From: Artemia franciscana
Taxonomy: Eukaryota; Arthropoda; Branchiopoda; Anostraca; Artemiidae
Length of the DNA stretch: 64,000 nt
Direction: 5' to 3'
Assembly: GCF_032884065.1 (NCBI RefSeq)
Contig: NC_088866.1
Location: forward strand, 31,428,566 to 31,492,565
The position numbers were made by a program, and so were the translations under genes. Shown one piece after another: positions 10,070-21,965 of this stretch (positions are counted from its first letter, which is position 1; the number at the start of each line of letters is the position of its first letter). The notes below the pieces were generated by a model. The model was given only the letters and a program-made list of their open reading frames with translations, had not been told where the DNA came from and did not search any database.

Positions 10070-10369
10070 ACATTTTGAAGAAGACAACGCTGCAATGGAC
10101 ACGGAACTGGTTGATTTTCAAAGTGACCTATCTTTGAAAGCACTTGCTCCAAGCAATGGAAATATTAGAGCTTTTGTCCCTTAGCCAAATATTAATTTTA
10201 ATTCATGTTGGTGTACGAGCAAGGGCAATGTTTACCTCTAACATACCTGTGCTAGATTTTTGTTTCCATTATGAAATTCATGAGAAACAAGGACAGGAGC
10301 CGGTTGAATGACGAATATTTGGACAACTGCAATCGAATGGCCGCTACAACGCATGAGCCTAATATTAAA
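10070..10369 (+). pseudogene. hAT-like transposase C-terminal region, decayed, part 1
   Basis: Around 10075-10180 the frame reads AAMDTELVDFQSDLSLKAL, the 'LELIDLQSDxxLK' helix of hAT/ZBED-like transposases. From about 10265 another frame reads SIMKFMRNKDRSRLNDEYLD and then ATTHEPNIK, the dimerisation-region end ('S..K.RSRLTDEHL...IATT...P'). Frames shift between the two blocks and stops are present, so it is dead. The frame is cut at 10370 by a family A element and resumes at about 12512. Confidence 0.6.
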
Positions 10370-12511
10370 CAAGAGCTCATATGGCACTTGTGACGAGGCT
10401 AAAAGAGCTAAGAGCGAAGAACTCATATAGTATGAGGTCTAACAAAATTCTAAGAATCAATAGATTGATTTAAAAGGAAAATCAGAGGCTTAATGCCGGT
10501 CGGGATTTAAAATAAGAACTCTGAGTCACGATGTCCTTCTAAATATTAAAATTCATTAAGATCAGATCACCCACTCGTAAATTTTAAATACCTCATTTTT
10601 TCTAATTTTTCCTCTCCCTTTAGCCCCCCAGATGGTCGAATCTGGGACAACGACTTTATCAAGTCAATTTGTGAAGCTCCCTAACACGCCTACCAATTTT
10701 CATCATCCTAGCACGTCCAGAAGCACCAAATTTACCAAATCACTGAACCCCTCCCCCAACTCTTCCAAAGAAAGTGAATCCAGTATGGTTACGTCAATCA
10801 CGTATCTACGACATTTGCTTATTCTATCCACCAAACTTCATCCTGATTCCTCCACTCTAAGCGTTTTCCAAGATTCCCGATTTCCCCCTCCAACACCCCC
10901 CAATGTCAACAGATCTGGTCAGGATTTGAATTAAGTGCTCTGAGACATAAATTCTTTCTAAATATCAAATTTCATTTAGATCCGTTCACCCGTTCTTTAG
11001 TTAAAAATACCCCACTTTTTCCAATTTTTCCAAATTAACACCCTCCAGCTCTTCCAAAGAGAACGGATCCGTTCCAATTATGTCAATCACGTATCTAAAA
11101 CTTGTGCTTATTCTTCCCTTCAAGTTTCATCCCTATCTCTCCACTCTAAGCGTTTTCCAGGATTTATTTTTCCATCCTCCAACCCCCTATATCCCCGGAT
11201 CCAATTCGAGTCGAAAATGGAGCATCTGAGACATAGGATCTTTCTGTATATCAAGTGTCATTAAGATCCGATCACCTATTCTTAATATAAAAATACCCCA
11301 ATTTTTACGTTTTCCAAGAATTCCGGTCTCCCCCTCCAACTCCCTCCAATGTCACACGATCTGGTCGGAATTTAAAATAAGAGCTTTAAAGCACAAGATG
11401 CTTCTAAATATTAAATTTCATTAAGATCTGATCACCCATTCGTAAGTTACAAATACCTCATTTATCCGAATTAACCCCCCCCCAACTCCACCAAACAGAG
11501 TGGATCCAGTCCGGTTATGTCAGTCATGCATCTTAGACTTGTTTTTATACTTCCCATCCAGTTTCATCCTGATCCCTCCGCTTTAAGTATTTTCTAAGAT
11601 TTCCGGTCCTCTGCCCCCCAATGACGCTGGCTCTGGTTGAGATTTAAAATAAGAGATCTGAGTTACAAGGTCCTTCTAAATATGAAGTTTCATGAAGATC
11701 CGATCACTCCTTCGTAATTTAAAAATATGTAATTTTTTCTAATTTTTCAGAATTAAGCCCCCCCCCCCAATTCCCCCAAATAGAGCGGATCCGTTCCAAT
11801 TATGTCAATCACGTATCTAAGACTTCTGCTTATTTTTCCCATCAAGTTTCATCCCGATCCCTCCACTCTAAGCGTTTTCCATGATTTTAGGCTCTCCCCC
11901 CTCCAATTGCCGCCCAATGTCACCTGATCCAGTCAGGATTTAAAATAAGAGCTTTGAGACATGATATCCTTCTAAATATCAAATTTCATTGAGATACGAT
12001 CACCCGTTCGTAAGTTAAGAATACCTCACTTTTCTAATTTTTCAGAATTAACCCCCCCCCCAACTACCCCAAGAGAGCGGATCCGTTCCGATTATGTAAA
12101 TCATGTATCTAGGACTTGTGCTTATTTTTCTCACCAAGTTTCATCCCGATCCCTCCACTCTATGTGTTTTCCAAGATTTTAGGTTTCCCCCTCCCAACTC
12201 CCCCCCCCCCAATGTCACCAGATCCGGTTGGGATTTAGAATAAGAGCTTTGAGACACGATATCCTTCCAAACATCAAATTTCATTAAGATCTGATCAACT
12301 GTTCGTAAGTTAAAAATAATTCAGTTAAAATAAATACGACTATTTTTAATTTAATCTGGTCCGGTCCCTGATACGCCTGCCAAATTTCATCGTCCTAGCT
12401 TACCTGAAAGTGCCTAAAGTAGCAAAACCGGGACCGACAGACAGACAGACCGACAGACCGAACGAATTTGCGATTGCTATATGTCAATTGGTTAATACCA
12501 AGTGCAATAAA
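10370..12511 (+). mobile_element. Family A element, copy 3, inside hAT transposase remnant
   Basis: The head starts CAAGAGCTCATATGGCACTT, lacking about 7 bp of the copy 1 head. It is followed by the usual 130-bp lead, tandem C-rich units and the GACA/GACC tail. The terminal hairpin region at about 12484-12505 is degenerate. Joining the flanks restores the hAT frame across the site (EPNIK then KLLM). Insertion is again after an A in a short A run, in the same orientation as the interrupted frame. Confidence 0.72.
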
Positions 12512-12553
12512 AAAAACTGTTAATGAGAAAAAAAGTGCCATCCCTCACATTGA
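12512..12553 (+). pseudogene. hAT-like transposase C-terminal end, part 2
   Basis: The sequence continues with KLLMRKK and, after a one-base shift, CHPSH and stop at 12551-12553. Many hAT-like proteins end with a similar basic stretch and C-x-x-SH. It is the missing end of the frame at 10265-10369. Confidence 0.5.
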
Positions 12554-13298
12554 AGTATGGTTTTTCTGATTTAAGTATTTTGCTTATTTGTTAACGCAAA
12601 TTCCAAATATATGTTTTAAAGGTAATAAATGAGTGCGTAATTTCAAGAAAAGCATGTAGGATTTCATACTTTGCTGGGGAGCTCCCACTAACGTTTATAA
12701 GCTGTAAGAAAGAATTCAGTCGTTTAAAATTTGGTGACCACTGGTTTCTGTTTTATTAAAGGGTCTACACTTTTCAGCTCCTACGTTTTAAAAATGGGAA
12801 ACCAGAAGTCTATTAAGAGATGGTCAGATTTAAGCTCAGATCTCTCTTTCTCTCCTCCCCTCCCCCAAAGCCTTTGCCCTCTCCCCTACCTACTTATTGA
12901 AAGCTTATGATAGTGAGGAAATGGAGGTTGCTAGCTCAATTTCAAAGCTGCACTATCTTTGGTTTTGCTATATATAGCTCAGTTGTAGTTGAAAGCAAAA
13001 TTGGTCGGTCAAACATCAGAATCTTTATAGATAGTATTAGATATGACAGTAAAATTCAAAGAATTAAATTGTAAGCGCTAATTAATAGAAACTCAGTGGA
13101 TAGTTGTAAGATGTAAATAGACTGTATTTTATGGAGAGTCAATAATTAGAGTAGTTAGTAGTGTATCCAAGGGCATGTCCAGGATGTATTTTCAACCTTG
13201 GTAACCTTCTGTATAAGGCCTTTGGAGTATCATGGATTGGGGGGGGGATCATTTGTAGGCTTCTTTTTTTTCTAGTCAGTTAGTTTAAATCTGTTTTT
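12554..13298. other. SCP2 intron, no gene seen
   Basis: No frame, RNA or clear repeat is visible. There is a short G run at about 13240. Confidence 0.3.
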
Positions 13299-13577
13299 AA
13301 AATGCTCCCAAATCGGGAATCTACTCCCCTTTGTCCTGTGCTTGGGGTATTTAGACTTGGGTTGTTATTTGCAAAATGCTCCCAAGTTGGGAATCACCTC
13401 ATCATTTTCCGTTGCTTGGGGTACTCAGGTATGGAGTTTTACTTGTAAAATAGACACAATTCGGGTATTTACTCACCAATTTTCGTTATTGGGGTGTTTT
13501 GGATTGGGGTATTATTTGCAAATTGCACTCAAGCTGGATATCTACTCACCATTGTCTGCCGCTTGGGGTGTCTAGAA
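13299..13577. repeat. Minisatellite, four units of 73-74 bp
   Basis: Units begin at 13299, 13373, 13447 and about 13520 with AAAATGCTCCCAA or variants, and each contains a CTTGGGGT-like block. The short frame at 13342-13575 is read from this repeat. Confidence 0.75.
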
Positions 13578-13649
13578 AATGGGGAAGAATTGACTTAATT
13601 TTATTTCCCTTGTTAAATCCCTTCTTCTAATATTATTTACTTTTACTAG

Positions 13650-13831
13650 CAAAGCCCGATATGACGATTACCATGGACGATTCAGATTTACTTGAACTGA
13701 TGTCAGGTCGGCTTAACTCCCAAAAAGCCTTTTTCCAGGGAAAGCTGAAAATCCAGGGAAACATGGGACTTGCTATGAAGCTCCAAGAATATCAGAAGAA
13801 GGCCAAGGAAACTTTAAAAGCTAAATTGTGA
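13650..13831 (+). CDS. SCP2: Sterol carrier protein 2, last coding exon with PTS1
   Basis: A pyrimidine-rich acceptor (TTTACTTTTACTAG) ends at 13649. Two bases complete a split codon, then 59 codons follow to TGA at 13829-13831. The sequence starts [20 protein letters not shown] and continues with [19 protein letters not shown], the hallmark C-terminal half of SCP2 domains. The protein ends in AKL, a type 1 peroxisomal targeting signal read by Pex5. The [10 protein letters not shown] ending fits SCP2/SCPx better than HSD17B4 or HSDL2. The exon needs a preceding exon ending after the first base of a codon. The middle piece at 4353-4497 supplies this just before the element, or at 4524 if the element's GT is the donor. 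Confidence 0.88.
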
Positions 13832-15619
13832 TTTTCTTTTCTTTTTTTTGCTTTGTATTTCTATTGGGACCTGTTTATGTCTTTTTGTTAATCTGCGAAT
13901 TTAGTTAGTATATAAAAAGAGCGAAATGAAATTTCTTCTTTTATGAATATTAGTATGAGATAATCGTTTTTTAAATAGACAAAATTGTTTCTGTCTCCTT
14001 TTTTCTTGTTTTTAAGGCTATTGTTGAATTAGTGGTAAAAGCTAACATCAGCTGAAATCCGCGCATAGCTTGTGCTCAGAAGCTGTGTTTCTGCGTATAA
14101 ACTAGAGCTTTCACTTCTTCTGTCAAACTTCGTCCATTTTGTCGCGGATTCGTCCAATTAGCTAAAATAAAAATTATTGAGTGGGTGTCGACTTTCCACC
14201 GGCTGATTTGTATCACAGAACGCCAGATATGCCGCAGAGTTCTGCCATGCTTGGTGCGTACCACCTGGTGTGTGTGATTTCCGAAATTGGATGCCCCCTC
14301 GCAAATTATAAGGAACATTGTATATTCGTTTTTAGAAGAAGTATTTTAAATTCTATCATTCAAACTTCTACATGTTTGTAGAAACACATTTAAAGTAATC
14401 ATACGGCCTTGAAAGACATCAATTTGTTAGAATCCAGCCAGCGATTCCACTTATTGACAATTTGTAACAGATGGCAGTTTTGTCTCGTTGGCTTTATGAC
14501 CAACTTTTAGTTTTATCCACTTGTTGGCTTTACTCATATTAAATGATTATGAAGAATTTGAGCTTCAACATAAATAATTTGACTATCCTGCTTTCCTATG
14601 TCAAAAAGTTAACATAGGCATAGAGTCAAATGCAAGGCTGGGATTCTTTTCTTTCTACTTGATCGCATATTTCTGTTTTTGTCAGTTATGTTTATTTTCT
14701 TACTTGTAGTCATATATTTATTACCCGAATAGATACAGACAACATAGAAAAGTATTGAATTAATTGAAAAGAAAACACAGGTAACAACAGGTAACAACAA
14801 TGGTGGCAGACAGTGGCTATAGAAAATCAGACCTAAACAGCCGGTTTTGCCTGCTTCAACCAAATGGAAGAAAAAGCGCAATGAGCGTGCCAAAGTTATG
14901 TGTAACAGATGCTGTAAAGTAGTTATACTGAATAGTTGCATGTCCCTGTTTCAACCGCCAGAAAAAAGGTGTATGGAAAAAAAACGGCACCTGTGTAAAC
15001 CCTTTGCTGTGATAGTTGTAACAGTAGTTTATTTTTTACGCACAATAAACAAAAAAAGGGAGCAATGAAAAATAAGAAGAAATGAGACCAAAACAATTAA
15101 CTAGAGTAAAAACAAGGGATAAGACCATGAAATAGCCAAAACTATGAAATAGTAGACTTGGACAGCCCCTAATGTAGTAAGGCTAGTAACTATAAAAACT
15201 GCGATGATATGGGGAGATAATATGATTTTGAAAACCTAATAAACAGATTCATATTACTATGTTCGAAAGTTCTCTATCAAAGAGAATGATTTTCATTGGC
15301 ACTAGGTGACAAACAGCCATTGAAAAAATTTTCTGTATGAGGAACACCACTTTAAACATGACCACATTCTTTAACGTAAAGTGATTATATCAAAACTAAA
15401 AATGTGAGTGATTTCAGACTGTAAGCAGTTTCTGGAGATTAAAAATAATGTTGAAAAAAGATACTGTTGTTACTATTATCTATTACTATATTCAAATATT
15501 CGCCGCGAAATTAGCTGATTAATTAGTTGATTGTGACGAAAATCCGTTGAAGAATTTTTCTCCTTGGGAAGCACCACTTTAAAATTGATCACATTCCTTG
15601 AATTAATTAAATTTAAAAA
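13832..15619. other. SCP2 3' region and intergenic DNA, no further gene seen
   Basis: No protein similarity is seen. Overlapping short frames on both strands at 14076-14381 and 14609-15068 have no recognisable domain. Confidence 0.3.
14166..14171 (+). terminator. Candidate polyadenylation signal AATAAA for SCP2
   Basis: This is the first AATAAA hexamer I noticed downstream, about 335 bases after the SCP2 stop. No supporting GU-rich element was identified. Confidence 0.3.
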
Positions 15620-16240
15620 AGAGTGTTTGACCGGACGTAAGGAGCAACATTATAACTTAAAACGAACAAAAATCACTCTGTATATGAGGGGTGAGGTTGC
15701 TCCCTCCTCAATACCTGGCTCTTCACGCTAAAATATTTTATAACTTTTGAAAAAGCTTCTTATTTTAATTAAACGACCCTTGTGTTTCAGGTGTTGTTTT
15801 TAAAGAATTGGGGCAAAAAGTCGAATTTTAGTGTAAAGAATGAGGTATTTAGGAAGGAACAATCCTCCTCGTATACGGAATGATTTCTGCTCTCTTTAAG
15901 TTTTAATGTTGCACCTTAGTTCCAGTCAAAAAAAGAAATTTTAGCTTAATTTCTGGTCGTTTTTCAAACGCTGCCAAGAAATCCAGCTTCTCTCTGTGGA
16001 AATTTCCCTCCCATCACAGAAAATTCCTTTAAGTAAAGCTTGTGTCGCGTAAAATACGCGACACATCCTCTAAATTTTCCCCCAGGACAATTACATTCTT
16101 TCTAAAAACCCACCAAGAAAATTTCTTGCGGACTCACTAACAAGTACTATACGTAAACAATGGGTGAATTTCTTAACCTACTACCCTTTCCCTTGAAAAA
16201 TTCTTCTAAGCATGCTTTCATTATAAAAATACTTTAATTT
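15620..16240 (+). repeat. Degenerate family B copy (5' part)
   Basis: 15640-15935 has the paired 'taaggagcaacatt' and 'aatgttgcacctta' ends and the GCTCTT-ACGCTAAA motif of the family B inverted repeat, in a decayed form. The following 300 bp resemble the next part of family B, but no terminal hairpin is found. Confidence 0.5.
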
Positions 16241-16850
16241 CTGATTGTTTTTAAAATCATGTCAGATATATACGAAGGCGTCGTATTTTCCCGACATACA
16301 TCGAGTAGCAAATATTGAGACAGTTTTTTTATTCAAAATAGTCCAAAGATCACATAACAAGGCTTTTGGGATTGATACAAACCACAAGAGGTTGGGGGCG
16401 AGGGTTGTAAGTTATGCCACTAGACATTTAAGGTTCTTATGAAAAGGGCAGTTGTTTAACTTTAAAAGAGGCTCATTTTGGTTGAAAAATGAACTTAAAA
16501 ATGTTTTTAAGTTCCTCTTTTAGTGTCAAAAGAGATGGAGGGCATCTAACCCTCCCCCAAAAACCCCTCTTTTCACAAAAAATCTAATTGTAATTATTAG
16601 ATAGCGATTTTTTTCAGAATAGTCCAAAGAACGAATAATAATACCTTTAGGATTGACACAATTCCCCAGAACCCTGAGGATAGGGTTGTAAGTTACACCA
16701 CGAGGGTATATAGGGCTTTTATGGGATGTGTGGTCCTATAAGCTTCAGATGGGGCTCATTTGATGTGAAATTGGAATTTATAGTGTCCTTTTTAAGAGTC
16801 AAAGTGATTTGAGACCAACCACCCCCCCCCCCCCCTCGCTAATCATTTAC
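16241..16850 (-). repeat. Degenerate family D units, reverse
   Basis: Two decayed units contain 'caaaatagtccaaag' and 'ggttgtaagttaca', the complements of the family D phrases 'tttggactattttgaac' and 'taacttacaac'. There are C-rich tracts at 16550 and 16820. Confidence 0.55.
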
Positions 16851-16854
16851 CTTA

Positions 16855-18605
16855 AAAACTCCAATCATAATATCTCAGCTTTTGAGAAACTTTGGATTAA
16901 GTTTTCATAAAGAAAAAGAACGCAAACAGTTAGAACACATATCATTTTGTTAAAAAATATATTTGAGTATTTAAGAAACTTGAGCTTTAGTTTCTAGGAA
17001 TAAGAACGCATACATTTAAAATACATTTAATTTACTAATAATATTTAATCACTTAAAAAACTAGGTATTTAGTTTTCATAAAAAAAGAACATACAGGGCT
17101 AAAATGGATATTTTTTTATTAATAATATTTGATCATTTAAGATACTTGGAATTTAGTTATCATGAAAAGGATGACACAAGGATAAAAATAGTGCTTACCC
17201 TATTAAAAATATTTGAGTAGCTAAGAAACTAGGGTTGTAATTTTGACAAATAATGACGCATATTTGTAAGTACATTTGATTTTATTAGAAACATTTGATC
17301 ATTTAAGAAGCTAAGGTGTTAGTTTTAATAAAAAGCAACACTTACGGTTAGAGTACATACGATTGTCATTAATAATATATGAGCATTTATGAAACTTGGC
17401 TTTAGTTTTCAGAAATAAGAACACACCTGACATACGAGTAATATTTGACCATTTAAGAAACTTAGGTTTTAGTTATGAGAAACAAGGACACATATGCTTA
17501 AAGTGCATTTGATTTTATTAAAATTATCTGATCATTTACGAAACTAAGGTTTTTTTCGTAAAAAAAGCGCATGCAGTTAGACTACATTTGATTTTCATTA
17601 ATAATATTTTATCGTTTATGAATCTTTGGGTTTAGTTTTCATAAAAAAGTGCTCATGATTAAAATATATCTTGTTCCACTAGAAATATTTGAGCATTTAG
17701 GAAACTTGAGTTTTAGATTCAGAAATGAGAACACATGTGGTTAAAATAATCTGATTCTAATAATAATATTTAATCATTTGGTAAACTTGGCTCTAGTTTT
17801 CATAAAAAAAAACAGAACACACACGGTTAAAACATTCTATTCTATTAAAAAAACTTGAGCATCTAAGAAACTTGGCCTTTAGTTTCCAGAAATAAGAATA
17901 CACACGTGTTGACCATTTAAGAAACTTGGGTTTTAGTTTTCATAAAAAGCAACGCACAAGGTTGAAATACATCTTAACATATTAAAAATGTTTGAGTTAA
18001 TAGGAAACTTGGGTTTTAGTTTTGACAAATAAGGACCGATATGGTTAAAGAACATTTGATTTTATTAAAAGCATTTGACCAATTAAGAAACTTAAGTTTT
18101 GTTTCCGGAAATATGAATGCATAAGGTTAGAATGTATCTTGTTTTCATTAATAATATTTTAGCACTTAAGAAACTTGGGTTTATTTTTCAGCAATAAGAA
18201 CACACTCGTTTAAAATACGTCTGATTTATTAATACTATTTCATCATTTAAGAAACTTGGGCTCTAGTTGTGACAAATAAGGGGTTAAAGTACATTGGATT
18301 TTATTAAACATATTTAATTATTTAAGAAACTAAGGTTTCAGTTTTCATAAGAAGCAACGTATATAGTTAAAATACATTTGATGTTCATTAATAATATCTA
18401 ATAATTTAAGAAACTTGGGTTTAGTTTTCAATGAAAAGAAACCTAGACGGTTAAAATACATCTCGTCTTATTAGAAATATTAGAGCATTTAAGAAACTAT
18501 GGTTTTAGTTTTCATAAAATGAAATGCACACATTTAAAAAATATCTTATTTTATTCATATTGTTTGAGCATTTAAGAAACTTGCAGTTTAGTTTTCAGCA
18601 CTTTC
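16855..18605. repeat. AT-rich tandem array, about 80-bp unit, roughly 20 copies
   Basis: A unit of roughly 60-90 bp (typically about 80) repeats with 'catttaagaaacttgggttttagttttcat' (shown here as a loose consensus of two phrases, catttaagaaactt and ttttagttttcat), followed by 'aaaatacatttgattttatta' variants. The phrase is readable near 16970, 17045, 17130, 17215, 17300, 17380, 17445 and onward to about 18590. Units are strongly diverged, suggesting an old minisatellite. No coding frame survives. Confidence 0.8.
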
Positions 18606-19119
18606 AAACTTCTTGCGCATATATGGTTCTTTTTCAATCTAGAAATTAGTTTAAGTTTGATATTTTGTCCCAAAGAGAAGAGGAAAACGCATTCCCGTTA
18701 GAGGAAAACAGGTAAAACAATAAAAGAGGATCAACACAAGAACGATTAACATGGGTCTTAAAGGAAAACCCACACTACAGGATTAGAAAGATTTAAAATT
18801 TTAAACGTTAATTAAACGTGTATTATTTAAAGCCAACCGTAAATTTTCTAAAAACATGTTTCTTTGTTTATCTTGCATTTGTAGGTTTGTCTTGCAGTTG
18901 TTGGCACACTGGAGGACTTTGCTCGTATATTCTTTATATACCCATCCAAATTCAAAACCCTAGCTTTGCTCTGCATTTAGCTGCTCCATACTTCAGTCTT
19001 GCTCAGAATAGCCTAATAGGAAAATGTTCACATGAGGTGTTCATATGAGTTGACTATCGACATTGCTAATTAAAACCAAAATCCAAATTACTGAGCCTTT
19101 TGAACATCCTTAGTATTAT
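18606..19119. other. Intergenic, no gene seen
   Basis: AT-rich sequence. The 76-codon frame at 18818-19048 has no recognisable feature. Confidence 0.3.
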
Positions 19120-20210
19120 AGGCTATATTGAACTCGGCAGTTATTACTAATAGTCTCGGTAATTGTGCTTATTTTATTTTTTTGAGTAGTTGCGATAGAA
19201 ATAGTAGCTGGAGCAATAGTAATAGTGTTAGTAGAGCTAGTAAATGTCGCATTTGTAGTAGTATTAGTATTAGTATGCACACATTGCATTTCGGTCAATT
19301 GATTTTCCCCTATAACTATTCCCTGAGAGTTCCAACTTAATACACAAATCAATTCTTAAAATACGCTATTCGAGCAATCAAATTGCACATAGTGTCTTTA
19401 GTTATTACGAACTTGCCACCAATATTTCCTTAAATTTTATCCTCATAGACTTTGTCTCAATACTACTATAATCATAGGGGTTTCGGTAGTAGTAGAAATT
19501 GTTGCAGTGTTAGGTTTAAATTAGCAGTAATAGCGGTAGTAGCATGTGTATATTCCACTTTGGTCAGTTGAACATCGCTTTCATGATACCCTGGACGTTT
19601 CGCCTTGACACGTTAAGCTGTTTAAAAAATATTGTTGGAATGCGCTTTTGACCTCCTTTTGACACCCTTTTCACCTTAATACTCTAAGCCTTACAAGTTG
19701 TTGCAATTGAAGTAGGAGTTGGAGTAGTTTAGTAGCAGTAGTAGTATTAGTAAAAGTGGCAGTAGTATTAGTGTTAGTAGTGAGATTTATATAATACCTT
19801 TTTGTCAATTTATTATCCCTTTTAAGTTCCAACTGAATACCTAAATTAATTCTTGAGATACGTCCGTTTGACAATCTGCATGCGCATTATATATCGTGAT
19901 TTTATTTAAAATTCTCCCTAAATATTCTGTTAAATTTTCACATTCATATGTGTAGCTTTGATTGTGCTAGTATCGTAGCAGTAGGGATAATAGTAGCAAC
20001 ATTAGTAGCAGCATGATAACTATCAGTATTAGCAGGTACGTTTTACCTTTTGGTCAACTGAATCCCACTCATGATGCCCCTGAAGTTTCCTCTTGATACG
20101 ATATGCCGTTACAAAAATTTTGCTGATACGCCAGGATCGGCAATCTGTATACACATAGTTTGCTTTGATTTATTTTATCACTCCTTTCAAAGTTTCCACT
20201 TTTTTTTTTA
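19120..20210. repeat. Triplet-rich (AGT/GTA) repeat units
   Basis: Imperfect AGT/GTA/GCA triplet runs occur at 19180-19275, 19480-19550, 19700-19780 and 19960-20040. Each is followed by a shared phrase of the type 'ttggtcaattgat...' and 'ttccaacttaatac'. A further unit lies at 21220-21470. These are dispersed or tandem copies of one repeat with a microsatellite core. Confidence 0.6.
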
Positions 20211-21228
20211 CCTCAGCCTTCGTGAACTAAAGCGTAAATTTTATCCCAAATCTTTAAGAATGACCCCTGAATCACAAAGGCCGTAGAATAACTGAAATGA
20301 CTAAAAATACTTTAGAGTAAAGAACAAGGTATTGTGGATGAGACTAACCCTCTTATATACGCAATATTTTATGTCCGTTTTAAGTTTTAATGTTGCTCAT
20401 TACTTCGAGTTGGAAAAAAAGATGTTTATTTTCTCCTTGTTTTTTTTAATAATGCCAGAGAATCCTGCGCCCCCTTCATGGAAATTTTCTTCCCTTGTGA
20501 TAAATTCCTCCATGGAAAGATCCTCTCAAGTAACCCCCGACCCACCCCCTCCCAAAAGCGAAAAAGTCACACCTGAAAACGTGTGTACACGTCATAATAA
20601 CCATTACTATAAGTAAACCATGGTCAAAGTTTGTAACTTGCAGCCCCTCCTATTGGGATTGTGGAGGATTAAGTCGTCCCCAAAGTCACAGTTATTAGGT
20701 TTTTGAGTAAGTTGAACAGAATGTCTATCTCAAAATTTTGATCCGGTGACTTTGGGCGAAAAGTGTGCATTGGAGGGGGCCTAGATGCCCTCCAAATTTC
20801 CTGGTCACTTAAAAAGGGCACTAGAACTTTTAATTTCCGTTAGAATGAGCCCTCTTGCCACATTCTAGGACCACTGGGTCGATACGATCTACCCTGAAAA
20901 AAAAGAAACAAATAAATAAACACGCATCCGTGACCTGACTTCTGGCAAAAAATACAAAATTCCACATTTTGGTAGATATGAGCATGAAACTTCTACAGTA
21001 GTGTTCTCTGATACGCTGATTACGCAAATTTTCCGATACGCAAATTTTCTCAGTCCCGTAACTTTTGATGGATAAGACTAAACTTGACGAATCTTATATA
21101 TTTAAAGTCAGCATTAAAATTTGATTCTTTTGGTGTAACTATTGGTGTCAAAATTCTTTTTTTTAAGTTTCAGTTACTATTGAGCCATGTCACTTCTTAT
21201 TAAAGTTTGTTACCACAAACTCTTTGAT
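20211..21228 (+). mobile_element. Family B copy, diverged
   Basis: It shares the order of family B blocks seen at 516-1945 ('ttttaatgttgctcattact', 'gaaattttcttccc', 'accattactat', 'ggaggattaagtcgtcccc'). It ends with a weak form of the terminal hairpin (GTTTGTTACCACAAACT) near 21206-21222. Its 5' inverted repeat is largely lost. Confidence 0.6.
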
Positions 21229-21469
21229 ATTAGTGGCAGTAGTAATATTGCTTGTGGCAGCAGTAAAAGCAGCAGTAGTTCTAATAGTAGCAGCGTACAA
21301 ATATTGCCTTTTTGGTCAATTGATCATCTCGCTTCCCTTATCTTTCCCTGAAAATTCCAAATTAATGTTCTCAGTCATTCCTGAGTTAAACACTTTTGAC
21401 AACCAATGTACACACAAAATGTTTTGATTTATTTCAACACTCCCCTCAACGTTCCCGAAAGGACACATC

Positions 21470-21965
21470 TTAATCGCTCAAATCACTTTGGCTCTTAAAA
21501 AGGGCACTATAACTCCCAATTTAAAGTCAAAAGAGACCCATCCGATTTTAATACGGCAACACATTCTACAAAACCTTATATGCCCCTAAGGCATAATTTA
21601 AAGCCTTGTCCTGGGACTTTGTCCTGGGGGTTTTGTCAACCCTGGAGGCATTGTTATATTTTTTTGGACTATTTTAAACAAAATTGCTATCGCAGGGTTT
21701 CAATCAGAAGTGTTTGATGAAAAACGGGATTGTTGGGGAAGGGGGCTAGTTGACCCCCATCACTTTTGACTCTTGAAAGGGACCTAGGAATTTAATTTAA
21801 ATCAAATAAGTCACCTTTAAAGTTTATACAGCCATCCCTTCCATAAGAACCTTAAATACCCCAGAAGCATAGCTTATAACTCTCGCCCTCAGGATCTGGT
21901 GGTTTGTATGCAACACCAAACGCCTTGCAACTCTTCTGAATAAAAGGACTATCTCAAAATTTCTA
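21470..21965 (+). repeat. Family D units, diverged
   Basis: This has the same block order as the array at 53880-56660: 'ggctcttaaaaagggcac', 'ccttatatgcccctaaggcataa', 'tttggactattttaaac' and 'ttttgactcttgaaaggg'. About 1.5 to 2 units are present. Confidence 0.6.
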
